64,000 nucleotides of DNA from Atrichornis clamosus (GCA_013400975.1 WBMZ01011916.1:1-64000), one strand, 5' to 3'; counted from the stretch's first letter, positions 1 to 11,784 are shown. The notes: generated by a model from the letters alone, not told the origin. Program-made: numbers and translations.

Positions 1-1660
1 AACTAAGACATCATGTAAAAAAAAAAAGAATATAGAAGTATTCATGTGAGTGAGCATTCATAAACATTTATGGTCTACAGGTGGGTCTAGGATCAATTGT
101 TTGTTCTCACAAGTGTTCACAGGAGACTGAAAATAAACTGACAATGCTAAATTGCTGTGCAGGGTAATGGTCAGATTGTCACAGATCCCAGAATGATGGT
201 AAAGTCAGAATCATTTAGTATTGTATACAATAGTCTTTTATAATATTTCTAGCAACAGTTAGCAAGGTATCCTACCCAATGGTAAAACAGGTTACATAAT
301 TGTTATCAAATCACTATTGACCATGTGTGTTTACGTAAATATCCAAGCAATGGCTCAATCAATAGTTATATATTCTTTAGTTGTATAAGCTTTTCATATT
401 AAGGTATGTGCTGATTTAAGCATTAGCATATTTTCCTACTGATAACTCCATATTTTCTACTATATGTGGAAACAATTTTACTTCTCCTTTTACCTTGACT
501 ATGCTTTGACTACACTGTCTTTGTTCCTTCATTCTGAGTGGCCTTTGTTTTGCTCCCCTGTTGCTTTAACTAAGCAGTCTTGGTTTTACTTCTGTGTTAA
601 ACCGGCCAAGCGGCCTGAGAAATCTTCTTTCCATTAGCCATCTTTATTCTCTTTCCCTACATTCCTATTGCCTTCTACCTATCACACAGTAAACATTGGC
701 CGGTTACTGACAAATAAGTTAGATATGTTGTCAACTAATGGAACTCAAACCAGAACCAAATGTGTAAGGTAAAGCATCTTCATTTCTTCTTGAGCTTTGT
801 TTCTGACTACCTAGTCTGTACAACTATAATTTGTTGTTAAATTTCTGAAAGACTTGTTTGTTGCTTCTAAATTTTAATGGATCAGAACTTAACTATATTA
901 ATTTCCTCCTGATTCCACATAAACAGACATCATAAAAAAATATAATGTCAGATATGACAGAGTATGAAACACGAAGAGTCACGAATATGCATCATCATGT
1001 TAAAGTAAACATATGTTTGGAAGTAATGTTTACTAGAATATGCGATTTCTGTTAAAGGGACATATATTTTAACATATTTAGACATATATCTAAAATTGAG
1101 TGACTATATTGGCAAAACAGATACACAGAAGTTAATTGTGAAAAGCATCAATAATTTTTAAGATTTAAAAAATAACCTTGTTCTTTTTCTTATCCTAATT
1201 TTTCCCTCTTACATTAATATACTGAATACATGATATAAGGTTAGACTAGCTCTTTTTTTTTCCCTTGTGGTTTTTTTTAAACAAACCTGTGAAATCAAGA
1301 CTTATTTAAACAAACACTTTTTCAAACTTTAGGATAACTGATAAACTCATAGAATAATGGTAACAAAAGTCGAAGTTCAATGTGAAGGGGGAAAGAGTCA
1401 CTGAAGAGGCCATCAAGCCACTCACATTTTCAGAGATGAACAGAATAAGACAGGATAGTAAAAACAGCTTTCAATAGCTGTTCTGAGTAGGAAGATCAAT
1501 TAAAATGCAAGACAAAGAGATCCTATAATCCAGACAGATACTCTAAGTTATTGTTATCTTTCCTGAGGAAGAAATCATGAAATGAAACTTGACAGATAAC
1601 AAACTTTTCCTGCCTGGAAACAGAACTGTCCATGTGATAACTAGTAGATATTGTCCATCG
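1..1660. other. AT-rich unique sequence, no gene seen
   Basis: The stretch is AT-rich with frequent stops in all frames and no ORF of note. I see no CR1 tail, LTR ends or long tandem array. Short homopolymer A and T runs occur near 18-28 and 1250-1275. It ends at the left arm of the inverted duplication. Confidence 0.6.
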
Positions 1661-1860
1661 GGTTTCACTTTCAACTTATCAAATGCCAGCAGGGTTTTCT
1701 AAAAGTGATATAAAATCTGGACACCTTACCAAGATTTCCCATTGTACATGTTCATCTTTTGCTAGTCAAAGGGTTTAACAGCAGACCATATCATGTGAGG
1801 ATGATAGGAAAGAATATTTCTGAAATATCTAAAACATTTCATCTACAGCACTTAAAATAG
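1661..1860 (-). repeat. Left arm of a 200-bp inverted duplication
   Basis: The reverse complement of this segment aligns without gaps to 2693-2892. By hand count there are 26 differences in 200 positions, about 87% identity. Differences are unevenly spread: 1 in the first 60 aligned bases (counted from 1860 leftward), 15 in the next 60, 6 in the next 60 and 4 in the last 20. The two arms are about 830 bp apart. No direct repeat was found around this arm, so it could be the source copy or an older member of a repeat family. The sequence is not a repeat I recognise and has no open frame. Confidence 0.85.
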
Positions 1861-2678
1861 CTGTGCAGTAGTCTGATGGCATCTCCATTGATCTGGAAGG
1901 AAGAAAGCAGTCAGGTGAATAATAACTTCATCTGCTGCAAGATTTCCTTAACATCTTCATTTATTGCATGAATGCATCTTTCTATTAAATTCTCCTATCT
2001 TTTTCTCTCACAAAGCAGTAAATACTATACCACCTCTAAAGTTATCATTTCTAAGGCTAACTCCAGTTAATTCTAATCATAGATGGATGTATTTCAACAC
2101 TGACTATCTCTAAGTAGCACAATAATGCCACACCTCAAGTGTACATGGCATATCACTATAGGTTTTGCAAATAATCTCTGTGTTCCTTTCAGAGTGGAAA
2201 TAATATCTTTCCAGGTTACAGGGAAATAATATCCTGTTCTTTTGAAATGAAAAATGTTCACTTTTAAATAAAAGTTTGATGAATGCAATGCATTAAAGTT
2301 TTGTTAACAAAGCCTAACTTTTCAAAGAATGACATAATCATAAAGCAGAGAAACATGTTGAATTGCAGCTTTCTCATTAGACTTTTTTCTTTTGGAAACA
2401 CCTGCCTTCTACAGCCAAAGAAAAAATATTATTATATTCAGGAAAACAAAGCAACAACAACTACAAAAGGAAAAAACACTTTTAGTAATTTAGTAAATTT
2501 TAATGCTTCTCAGTAGGACTTGAAATTCGAGGGTGGACATTACCAATGTGACAAAGGAAAAAATTTCGAATCACTGAAGTCACCAAAACATCCAAACATT
2601 TTCCAATAGCACAACATATTTTTGAATAATATATATATATGTTTAAAATTGTAAAAAGGATTTAACAGGAGTTTTCCA
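1861..2678. other. Spacer between inverted arms, no gene seen
   Basis: This AT-rich spacer carries two opposed ORFs of 64 and 77 codons meeting near 2285. Both are low-complexity Lys/Asn/Phe-rich reading and match nothing I recognise. A short TA run lies near 2627-2640. If transcribed, the spacer would be the loop of a long hairpin formed by the flanking arms. Confidence 0.5.
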
Positions 2679-2694
2679 CTCAGAGTCTCAGTCT
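2679..2694 (+). repeat. 16-bp direct repeat, left copy (candidate target-site duplication)
   Basis: CTCAGAGTCTCAGTCT is found here and again, identically, at 2909-2924. The two copies bracket the right arm of the inverted duplication, and the alignment to the left arm starts within the last two bases of this copy. A perfect 16-bp repeat at both edges of a duplicated block is what target-primed or double-strand-break-templated insertion leaves. Confidence 0.7.
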
Positions 2695-2892
2695 ATTTTA
2701 AGTGCTGTAGATGAAATGTTTTAGATATTTCAGAAATATTCTTTCTTATCATTCTCACATGATGTGGTTTTGTACTAAAATCTTCGGCTAGCTGAAGATG
2801 AACATATATAATGGGAAATCTTGGTAAGGTGTCAAGATTTTATATCACTTTAAGAAAACCTTGTAGACATTTGATAATTTGAAAGTAAATCT
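2693..2892 (+). repeat. Right arm of inverted duplication, probably the inserted copy
   Basis: It is the gap-free inverted match of 1661-1860. The left limit of homology coincides with the end of the 16-bp direct repeat, while on the right homology fades near 2892, about 16 bp before the second direct repeat. The insert between the direct repeats is 214 bp (2695-2908). It has no poly-A tail, no TG...CA ends and no CR1-type tail, so a standard avian LINE or LTR insertion does not explain it. Confidence 0.75.
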
Positions 2893-2908
2893 GAGTATTT
2901 CTTCCCAG

Positions 2909-2924
2909 CTCAGAGTCTCAGTCT
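2909..2924 (+). repeat. 16-bp direct repeat, right copy
   Basis: It is identical to 2679-2694 over 16 bases and closes the 214-bp block. Confidence 0.7.
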
Positions 2925-4661
2925 TCCATTACTTCACTTTTCTGTATCAACTCATGAACACTTTCATATTTAAACAAGAATCAACAAATTTTTTCCCTTT
3001 TTAACTGATGTGGAAACAGGATAAATCAAAACACAGCATTAAGCAAGATTCTTGAAGGACAGGCAGTTTCAGTTCAGCTATGAACTGAACAGAATCAGAC
3101 ATGGTGGTGTGGGCCTAGTATTTGACAAATGTAAGCAACTTCTCACTGAGCTTCAGGTTAACTGAACGTCATTTTCCAGGGACTGATGGGTTAAATCTTA
3201 TCAATGTGGATAGAGTCCCTTAATCTAAGGTATCAGAAGCAATTCTGACAGGGCTTTTTGAATGAGATAATGATGCTAAGGTCTTAAAAACTTTTGAAGA
3301 AATAACCTCATGATAAATAAATTTTACTCAGACCTTTGCTGTAATCAGTTTTTAAAAGATTTAGTTTATATACAATTCTGTATTTTATATACAATAATGA
3401 AGACTTAGGTTTACAAAATGGATTAATAGAGAAAAGGATTATCTTGTCACTTAATTTATACTCAATAAATTATATTATCTTTATATTAATTAAAAATTCA
3501 GTTTTATAGAGTCAAGTTTACATTTCTGAAATCAATTTAACTCTTGCAATTGCAGTTGGGTGTATTTTTTTTTTTAATGTTCAAAAGTAGTAAATATCTG
3601 TGTGCCATATTTCAGTGACAAATGAAGGATCCCACTCCAAAGGGAAGAATCTAACATTGTTTCTTTATTTCTATTTGTTACTCTATGTTCAAAAGTTCTA
3701 GCAATCTGATGATTAGGTTTTATTTAATGATGATGTAGTCAGAATACCAAATAAAGGATATTATTTTTGTTAAAGTGTAATTTAAGTTCTGACTACCCTT
3801 TATTGACTTCATAAATTATCCCAAGTTCTTCCAAATGATTTATTATTTCATTTTTAACTTCCTTAGGCCTTTTGTTTGGAGAGGTTTTTGCTTTTCCTTT
3901 TGATAAAATGGGATAATGCTTAATCTCCATGAACAAAAACAGTTGTTCATCCTGCAGGTAACACAGTAACACCCACCACAACTCTTTTAGAACTAATGAT
4001 AACTGATTTTTAGAATGTTCTGTTTTATCAAACATTTGGTCTAAATTATTTCAATAATAGTGAGGTATGAAATGAAGTAAATTGTTAGAATTTCTTCCAA
4101 TACTACTGAGGGCCACTTAATCCTTCTGCTGTCTATGCATTTCTCTTTAGAAATGCAAATGCCTCATTTGAAAATCACTATGATTCCAAATAACTGCATT
4201 TTCTTGACATGGAAGATACAACTTGATTCTGTATTAATACAATACCACGCACAAATACGCGTAAACAGAGTAGTTCCCAATCCACTGTTGTTCAGATAGT
4301 GTGAGTGTTCTTAACCTTGAAAGAAATGTAGACTTAACAACATGTGATTACCAGAACAGCCTTTTGTATCTCTATCTTTGTTATGCTATTTACCTGGTTA
4401 GTGTCTAGCAACCACTTTTAAATAAAATGTTAAGAGTAGGAAAGCCTTCTTAATGATATTTGCTTTTGCAGGTTACATAGATGCAGATATAATAGAGAAT
4501 TGAGGGATAAATATCAAGGTATTTTTCTCTGAACATTGTATTAACAGTTCAGATAACCTGCTAAATATAACACTAATTTTTACAAACAAAACTGATCACA
4601 TTTTAACAATTTTTGGCTTAGGTGGGGGTTGTTTATTTGGTTTATAGTGGGGGATTTTTTA

Positions 4662-4692
4662 TGTTTTGTTTTGTTTTGTTTTGTTTTGTTTT
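4662..4692 (+). repeat. (TTTTG)n microsatellite
   Basis: About six perfect copies of the pentamer follow a G-rich stretch. It is a simple tandem repeat with no coding role. Confidence 0.85.
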
Positions 4693-6204
4693 ATATAAGA
4701 GTTAATTTTGCCATTGCTACCTCACTGTTTCTGCTTCATTTCTAGGTCTTTCTGGTACATTTTTGTTAATTTTCTTTAAACTCCTCAATACTTTTAAAAA
4801 TGCATTTTTAGAAAGGGGTTCCTGATGTGAAGAATAGAGGGTTTATACCCATAGTATTAGTTTCCCAAAAGTTTGCTGTCTAAAAATATTATTAGAAATC
4901 AATAAATTCCTATTTCATTAAAAATGTATATACTTTTACAGAAAGTTTGCAATCACGTGGTTCTTTTATCTTGCAATCTGCTTTTATCTTTTCTGCCGAC
5001 AGTAGCTACGATACATTGTGTTCACCCTTTGGGATTCGCATGTTGTTAAGTGAGGTGAATTAAATGTCCTGTTTTGCTTTCATCCTTGCAATTTCATTGT
5101 TGGGCTGATCTCCAGGATCTGTCTGGAGTCAGCCAGTGCTCAACAATATTTCATCTACCATATATTAATCAAAAGTACCTTTCTAGACGTTATTTTAAAT
5201 TCATTACTTTTCCCACCATAATTATTGAGTTATAACAGATGACTTATGCAGAGGTGTGCATACCTAAAGGTAGAGGACCTGGGTCACAGGGACTCGACTT
5301 GCAATGAGGTTGCACATCCAGGGGTAGAGTGCAGCAACGTGAGGAGCACACTTTTACACAAGGAGTCAGAAAAGACTATCACTTCAATACTCATTAATTA
5401 CTTCGAGTGTCCTAGACTCAGCTCGCTAAGCATCAAACTCCTTCTGTAGACTGGCTATTTGTTACATGAGAAACCACAGTTTTAGCAAAAGCAGATGTCT
5501 CCTTGAAATGAAGTACCATTTGTGCCCCTTCTCAAATAACATACTAGTGACTTGAATCCTGTGAAGTCTCCAGTTTCTGCTCCAGCCAGGGAAGAATTTA
5601 CCTCAGGAAGGAGGAATGGGCTTCCCTGCCAAGTGTCCCCATCAGCCAAGAATGTGAAAATGAGATAGGTAAGTATCTCCTTTTTAAGGTGTAGATGGCA
5701 ATCTGCAGGGAGTCTACGCAGCTGTCTCAGGGCAAAAGATATCTTGAAAACAGTGCAAAATAAGGAATTTCTGAGATGGTGCTGGACACAAAATTGAGAA
5801 CTGGACAATGTACTGGCATTTTCTATGAAAAAATTAGCCAAGGTTAGCAGAATGGAACACAGGTGCTTATAAATCATAGCAAGTGATCATCCTTACATTT
5901 TCTATGAAATCGTTTTCAACCATCCATGTACTTTTCTGCACTGTTACTGCACAGACCCTGTAAGCTTGAAGTGTACCACATGTTGTATAAAAGGCTGGCA
6001 CCAAAAACCCTGGTGTATAAATAATAGGAAAACTGGTATAAACATTTTTCAAAATTATTTATATATTTGAAACCCAGAAAAATTTGGACATCATGAAAAA
6101 TAAAGAAAATAAGTGAGTACTGGGTCTATATTTCAAAGGGTTATCAGGCTAAGGTTAAGAAGTTATTAATAGTTAAATTCAAATGCTATTTTTATTCCAT
6201 TAGG

Positions 6205-6325
6205 GTTGTTGGGTGTGTATGTGTATATTTTTGGGTTTGGATTTGTTTGTGGTTTTGTTTTGGGGTTTTTTGGGGGATTTTGGGGGGGATGGAGATTTGG
6301 TTTTTTGTTGGGTTTTGGGGTGCTT
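6205..6325 (+). repeat. GT-rich low-complexity tract with five G-runs
   Basis: The plus strand is almost free of C and consists of G-runs separated by T-runs. Runs of three or more G lie at 6262-6265, 6272-6276, 6282-6288, 6310-6312 and 6317-6320. The minus-strand Lys/Pro-rich 67-codon ORF here is a by-product of this composition. Confidence 0.75.
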
Positions 6326-8454
6326 TTTTAAATAATTTCCATAAAAGTTTGAAAAATGTGTCCCTAAACTATCAGTTTCTCTCTGTATTAATTTTGCTGA
6401 CAATATCCTGACAGTAACAGATGATTTATAAGTAAATTATAAACTAAGAAAACCAATCAAGGTTAACTGTCTATTCTAATGAAAACAATAAGATTAAGGG
6501 AAATTTAGCAGTGTATTAGATGAGCAGAGACCAGTGGACCCAAACTTTAGCTCAACTCCAGTATAATATATGAAATATTTTTATGCAAAATAATTATGCA
6601 AATGAAAAAAATATAGACTTTCCTAAGGATCCTCATAGGTCTTCTTTGAAGTTTGCTCTTTTTTTTCCCCAGTAATGCAATTAACATTTTCTCAGATTAA
6701 AATAAAATAAACAGATTTTATGTTTGATCTGTGTGTCTATAGATAAGATTATCCCAGTCTTTCAGCTCATCTCTTCTTGACAGGAAGGAGAAAGGTGTGT
6801 AAAGTTTTTTGCTGGATGATAATATGAAAAATATTCTTTGATAGCATGAGAACATAACAACAAAAAAATTGCCATCTGTCATTTCAGGTCATGTTATGTT
6901 GGCCAACAGTTCCTGTATTAGTTTTCATTACAGTGTTTCATGGACACGTAAAAGATAAGGATATTTTGACATTCAGCATAGAAATAATTACAAATTTCCA
7001 GATAATACATACTGCCACAATTAGCTTTTCCTGTTGCATGGTATAGTTCAATGAACACATAACCCTTCCCACGTTGGTCAGGAAAGACCACAATGATAGG
7101 AAGGCACCACTGGGAGTAATACCTGTCTCCACAAATTGCATCGTATTTGTGCTAAGCCAGTGAGACATGAGGAGAAGTTACAGGGCTGTGGGGTGAACGT
7201 GATTGATGTTTCTCTTATAAGCATAAACAGGACAAAACTGTTGCTGAAAGCCAGAATCTTAATGTGCCTAATCCATCACCCAATGGAAAAATAGGTAGCA
7301 CCTGACAAAAGAGACAGCATGGACCCAGTGAGCCCAAGAAGGTATTTATCCTAGGACCAGCAGAGAAATATGCTTCCAGCATTTAAAATCTGAGAAGCAG
7401 GTACAACTATAACTCTTGATTCCAAAACCTAATTTTCCCTAATTCTAGTTCTCCTGGACTATTTTTTCCATTTCTTTTCTGTATGTTTCAAATTACTTAG
7501 TTTCATTGCTGTGACCTTGATTATTTTGTTTTTCCTTTTTTTTAAAAATTGTTTTTAAAGTTGAGTAGTGCTTTGGATATCAATATTTGCTTTGATACAG
7601 TTTGTTAACTTTAATTTTTTTAAAGAAGGAATATTAATTTTTCCTTGTTTTTAATCTGTTTTTATTTTTCTATGATTAGATGATTAGATACATTTCTCTA
7701 TATTTTTCTATACACTATTTCTGTATTTTATTTTATCCTGTTTTTCAGTTCCCTCTGATAGACTCACATTGTGACAGATCAGTGAATCCTTAAAATAGAG
7801 TAAGGTTCAGAAGAGGTGGGCAAGAATGAAACTTCTGGAATAATGTAGAGTGTGATGGACCAATACAGTTGCAAAGAAGCTCACCTTGATCTCAGCATAA
7901 AGGGAATACAGGCCACTCTGAGGCCCGTTTTAGATAAACAGCTCTGAACTGGTGATGTAAATATTAATTCTTAAGCTCATTAAAAGAGGATGAATATCTC
8001 CTTGACTTAGCCAGACCGGCACCAGGAGAGTGAACAATGGCTCAGCCCAATCCAGAGTTTAAAAACTAGGGAACTAGCAAATGAATTTTAAGAGAGAAAC
8101 AGGCTTGGGCTGGTGCCAAACCTGTTGTTACTTCCTACTGGAGACACTAAGCATCATGGCAGAGGGCATATGACTGAGAGCAATAATGAAAATCACATTG
8201 TTATTGTGATTGAACTGTATATTGTAGCTGATGCATTTTGTCATAACCTACTTTTATGTTGACATTTCAGTATTTTTTTAATCACTTGACTGAATCAGAA
8301 ATCTTGTGTGACATCAACTATCTTTAAATAGCTAAATTTGATATTAAGTATTATGCCCTTCATGTCTAAATAACATCTAAAGAACATGGTCAAAAACTTT
8401 TGGACTCTGATACACATCAAATGTGTTCAGATACTTATCAATCTTATGGAACAA

Positions 8455-9000
8455 TACTGCATTATCTAATAGACTGGAATGTTGTCATGAAGAACTACAT
8501 GCTGTTTAGGAGAGACAGACCAGAAAGGTACAGTGGTGGAGTTACCCTCTATGTGAGGCAAAACTTGGAACATATCAAGCTCTGTCTTGTTGTGGATGAT
8601 GAATGAGTTGAGAGCTTACAGGTTAGGATAAAATGGCAGATTATTCAGGGTGACACTGTTGTGGGTGTTTGCTACAGGCTGCCTGAGCAAGCGGAGGAAG
8701 CTGATTAGGCCTTCTACAGGCAGCTTGAAGAAGCCTCCAGATCTCAGGACCTGATTCTTTTGGGGTACTTTAACTACTCTGACATTTGCTGGAGAAGAAA
8801 CACGGAGAAGATCAAACAGTCCAGGAGGTCCCTAGTAAGAACTGATGACAACTTTGTGACAGAGATAGTGGAGGACGTGACAAAAAATGGTGTGGTCCCA
8901 GATTTTATACTAACAAACAGGGAAGGCCTTGCTGAACATGTGAGGCTGGGGGCAGTGACCATGAGATTGTAGAGTTCAGTATCAGGTAAGGATAAGCAAG
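8455..9000 (+). pseudogene. CR1 ORF2 endonuclease remnant
   Basis: In intact CR1 this apurinic/apyrimidinic-like endonuclease nicks the target DNA. Recognisable pieces are split over two frames, with stops near 8606 and 8709. The aspartate-bearing GDFN motif reads as GYFN near 8762, so a metal-binding residue is changed. The N-terminal part of the domain is absent because the copy is truncated. It is non-functional. Confidence 0.85.
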
Positions 9001-9379
9001 TAAGATTGTAACCGTGGACTTCAGGAGAGCTAACTTTAGTCTCTTCAGGGATCTTCCTGTAAGAATTCCATGGGAACAGGTCCTGCTGGGAAGATGAGTC
9101 CAGGAAACCTGATTGCTATTTAAGGATCACTTCCTCCAGGTGCAAGAATGATGCATCCCAGTGAGCAAGAAATTGAGCAATGACGGCAGGAGCTTAAGCT
9201 CCTGTCTTAAGCATAAGCAGGAAATACACAGGGGATGGAAGCTTGGACAGGCCACTTGGAATTAATATGGAAACGTTTTTAAAGAAAAAGTGGAAAAAGG
9301 AAAACCAAGGCCCAAGAGGAATTAAATCCGGCTAAGGATATCAAGAACAACAAGAAGAGCTTCTTTAGGCACATCAGTA

Positions 9380-10889
9380 ACAGAAGATAATGTGGGCCTG
9401 TTACTCAATGAAGAGGGAATCAATGACAGAAGACACGGGGAAGGCAGAGCTACTGAATGGTTTTTTGCATCTGTCTTCATTGACAAGACCAACACTCATG
9501 AATCTGGAGGAGACCAGGGTAAAGGAATGTTGGTCAAGGAGGACTGGGTTAGAGAACACCTTGGCAAACTTGATACCCACAAGTCCCTGGGCCCTGGTAG
9601 AATGCATCCACAACTGCTGAGAGAGCTGGTAGACACTGTAGTGAGGCCACTCACAATCACCTTTGAAAAGTCATGGTGATCAGGAAAGGTGCCTGAGGTC
9701 TGGAAGAAAACAGATGTCACCCCAGACTTCAAAAAGGGCAAAAAGGAGGAAACTAGGGAACTACTGGACGATCAATCTGACTTCAATCCCTGGAAAGGTG
9801 ATAGATTGCCTCATTCTGGAGGCCAACTCTGTTCAAATGGAAAACAAGAAGTTGATCAGGAGCAGTTAGCATGAATTCACTACAGGAAAATCATGCTTGA
9901 CCAAGCTGATTGCCTTCTATGATGAAACAACTGTCTCTGTGGATAGGCAGAGAGCAGTGGATACTCTCTATCTCACATTCAGCAAGGCTTTTAACACTGT
10001 AACTCAGAACATCCTCATCAGTAAATTTAGAAACTGTGAACTGGCTGAGTAGACAGTGATCTGGATGGAGATGGCTGAATGGGAGATCCTGGAAATTTGT
10101 AATGATCCTGGAAAATTGTAATGAGTGGTACAGGGTCTAATTGAAGCCTTGTCATTCAACTAGGCCTGTCAAGATCTAGTTGAAGGCCATCATCCCAGTG
10201 GTGTTCCCCAAGAGCAACTGGGTCTAGTCTTGTTTAACTTATTCATCAGTGCCTTGGACAAAGGCACAGATGCCTCCTCAGCAAGTTCACTGATGACACA
10301 AAGCTGTGAGGAGTAGTCAATACCCCAGAAGGATGTGCAGTTCTTCAGAAGTGCCTCAACAGGGTGGAGAGATGGGCAGAGAGGAATGTTCTGATGTTCA
10401 GTAAAGGCAAATACAGGGCTCTGTGCCTGGGGAAGAATAACCCCAGGCACCAGCACAGACTGGGGGCTGACCTGCTGGAAAGCAGCTCTGCAGAGAAGGA
10501 TCTGGGATCCTGGTGGACAACAAGATGTCCTTGAGCCAGCAGTGTGTCCTGATGGACAAGAAGACCAATGGGTCCTGGGGTGCATTAGGAAGAGCATTGG
10601 CAGCAGGTCAAGGGAGATGATCCTGCCCCTCTATTCAGCCCTGGTGAGACATATCTGGAATGTTGTGTCTGGGCTCTGAGTTCTGGGCTCCTCAGTACAA
10701 CAGAGACCTGGAGCTCCTGGAGGGAGCCAGAGGAGGGATACAAAGGTAATGAGGGGACTGGAGAATCTCTCTCATGAGGAAAGGCTGAGGCAGCTGGGTC
10801 TGTTCCACCTCAAGAAGAGACAACCAGCAGGGAACCTTGTCAATTTATGTAAATATCTGAAGGGAGGGTGTCAAAAGGACAGAGCTGGG
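9380..10889 (+). pseudogene. CR1 ORF2 reverse transcriptase remnant
   Basis: Fingers and palm segments are readable in pieces: the segment ending in a stop after KSW near 9675, the VTPDFKKGKKEE segment near 9715, and the SKAFNTV segment near 9980. The FADD-type catalytic motif expected near 10270 is out of frame and degraded. Several in-frame stops and indels exclude activity. The frame is interrupted at 10889 by the solo LTR. Confidence 0.85.
10884..10889 (+). repeat. Target-site duplication, left (GCTGGG)
   Basis: The 6-bp flank GCTGGG pairs with GCCGGG at 11503-11508, one transition apart. Removing the LTR and one copy restores the CR1 reading through agctggg-ctctgctcag. Confidence 0.85.
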
Positions 10890-11502
10890 TGTTGCAGCAG
10901 TGGTGAGGTGGTGAGGTGCCACAACCTTCCAAAAGCATCTCCAACTGAAGGGAGCGGCTCGGCAGGCCACTTCCCCTGCACACACGCACACACACCAGAT
11001 AGCTGTGGTCTAACGAGCAGGCAGTCGATGGCAAGGAGGGAGAGAAGGGTCTTTGTATGGAGTTCCACAGGAAAGGTTTATTCCAGCCACACGTGAAGAA
11101 GATCCAGGGACGAAGACACAAAATGGCTGAGGGTCCAGGTTTATATATGGGGGCGGAGAGAGCATCAGGGCCAATGGTCTGAGGGCACAGGGGCGGTACA
11201 TAGGTGGAGTCAGGGTACGGGAACAAATAGGGAGACTCGGAGGGAGGGGTGATGGGGCAAGGGCCACTGGGAGAGCTGGGGAGGAATAACTTTCTGGAAG
11301 GGAGACATATAAGGCATAAAGGTACAGGGAAGCCCATGGGCCAATCAGGGAAACAGAGCTGGGTACATTAACAGAATGGGGCAAAGCATCCTGGGGGAAG
11401 CCCTTTCTCTCACCCTAATCTGGGGAGGCTCTCCGATCTGAGGCACTGTCCCATCAGAGGACTGTCTTATTCTTTTGAACCAGAAGCCCACTGGCCTGCA
11501 CA
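10890..11502 (-). mobile_element. Solo LTR, class II (ERVK-like) ERV, antisense, in CR1
   Basis: On the minus strand the element starts TGTGCAGG and ends GCTGCAACA, i.e. canonical TG...CA ends. Hallmarks in order on the minus strand are two ATTGG boxes (inverted CCAAT, plus-strand CCAAT at 11341-11345 and 11171-11175), a TATATAAA box (plus-strand 11140-11147), and an AATAAA signal (plus-strand 11077-11082). A U5 of about 190 bp with a GT-alternating run follows. It is 613 bp long and flanked by a 6-bp duplication with one mismatch. No internal gag/pol/env sequence is present, so recombination between two LTRs left a solo copy. The 165-, 124- and 115-codon ORFs here are chance reading of C-rich U3. 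The family name cannot be given without a repeat library. Confidence 0.9.
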
Positions 11503-11508
11503 GCCGGG
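11503..11508 (+). repeat. Target-site duplication, right (GCCGGG)
   Basis: It is the partner of 10884-10889 and is followed directly by the resumed CR1 sequence. Confidence 0.85.
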
Positions 11509-11784
11509 CTCTGCTCAGTTATGCCAAGCAGTAGGACAAGAGGCCAAGGACACAAACTGATGCACAGGAAGTTGCACCTGAACACAAGGAAGATCTTTAC
11601 CATGCAGGTGACCATGCACTGGAACTGGTTGCCCAGAGAGGTTGTGATCTTTCCCTCACTGCAGATATTCAAGACAACTGAACACAACCCTGTACCATGT
11701 GCTCTGGGACAACCCTGCTTGAGCAGGGAGGCTGGAGCAGATGACCCACTATGGTCCTTTCCAACCTGACCCATTCTGTGATTA

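Larger units (their letters stand above)
2925..8454. other. Mostly unique AT-rich DNA, no gene seen
   Basis: No recognised gene or transposon was seen. The longest ORF (131 codons, minus strand, 5482-5877) has no recognisable motif and no homologue I can name. A simple (TTTTG)n run lies near 4662-4692 and a GT-rich stretch at 6205-6325. Slightly GC-richer patches at 5240-5350, 5560-5640 and 7800-8170 could hold old, unrecognised repeats. Confidence 0.55.
8455..11784 (+). mobile_element. CR1 LINE, 5'-truncated, split by a solo LTR
   Basis: Six-frame reading gives a decayed CR1 ORF2 in order. Endonuclease fragments come first: residues like LFRRDRP and GGVTLYVR near 8500-8560, then a motif related to GDFNxxDICW near 8765-8800 and DDNF near 8840. 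Reverse transcriptase fragments follow: WFFASVF near 9460, REHLGKLDTHKS near 9550, KSW before a stop near 9675, and SKAFNTV near 9980. The C-terminal SHEERLRQLGLF part lies near 10770. After the inserted LTR (10890-11502), reading resumes with RTRGQGHKL near 11530 and LPREVV near 11630. The copy ends with an ATTCTGTGATT-like tail at about 11773-11784. Stops and frameshifts are frequent, so nothing can be translated whole. ORF1 and the 5' UTR are missing, the usual 5' truncation of CR1. Host sequence resumes near 11785. Confidence 0.95.

Noticed and set aside
5650..5680. Splice-donor-like AG|GTAAGTAT near 5669
   Set aside because: A single donor consensus is frequent by chance and no paired acceptor, promoter or conserved exon could be seen.
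5482..5877. 131-codon minus-strand ORF as a gene
   Set aside because: It has no recognisable domain, no supporting context and low-complexity flanks; one ORF of this size in 64 kb is expected by chance.
9390..9741. Several overlapping ORFs on both strands
   Set aside because: Only the plus-strand frame at 9392-9679 reads as CR1 reverse transcriptase; the others are shadows of it.
10840..11384. 165- and 124-codon minus-strand ORFs
   Set aside because: They lie wholly inside the antisense solo LTR U3/R/U5 and are Pro/Ser/Leu-rich reading with no viral or host motif.
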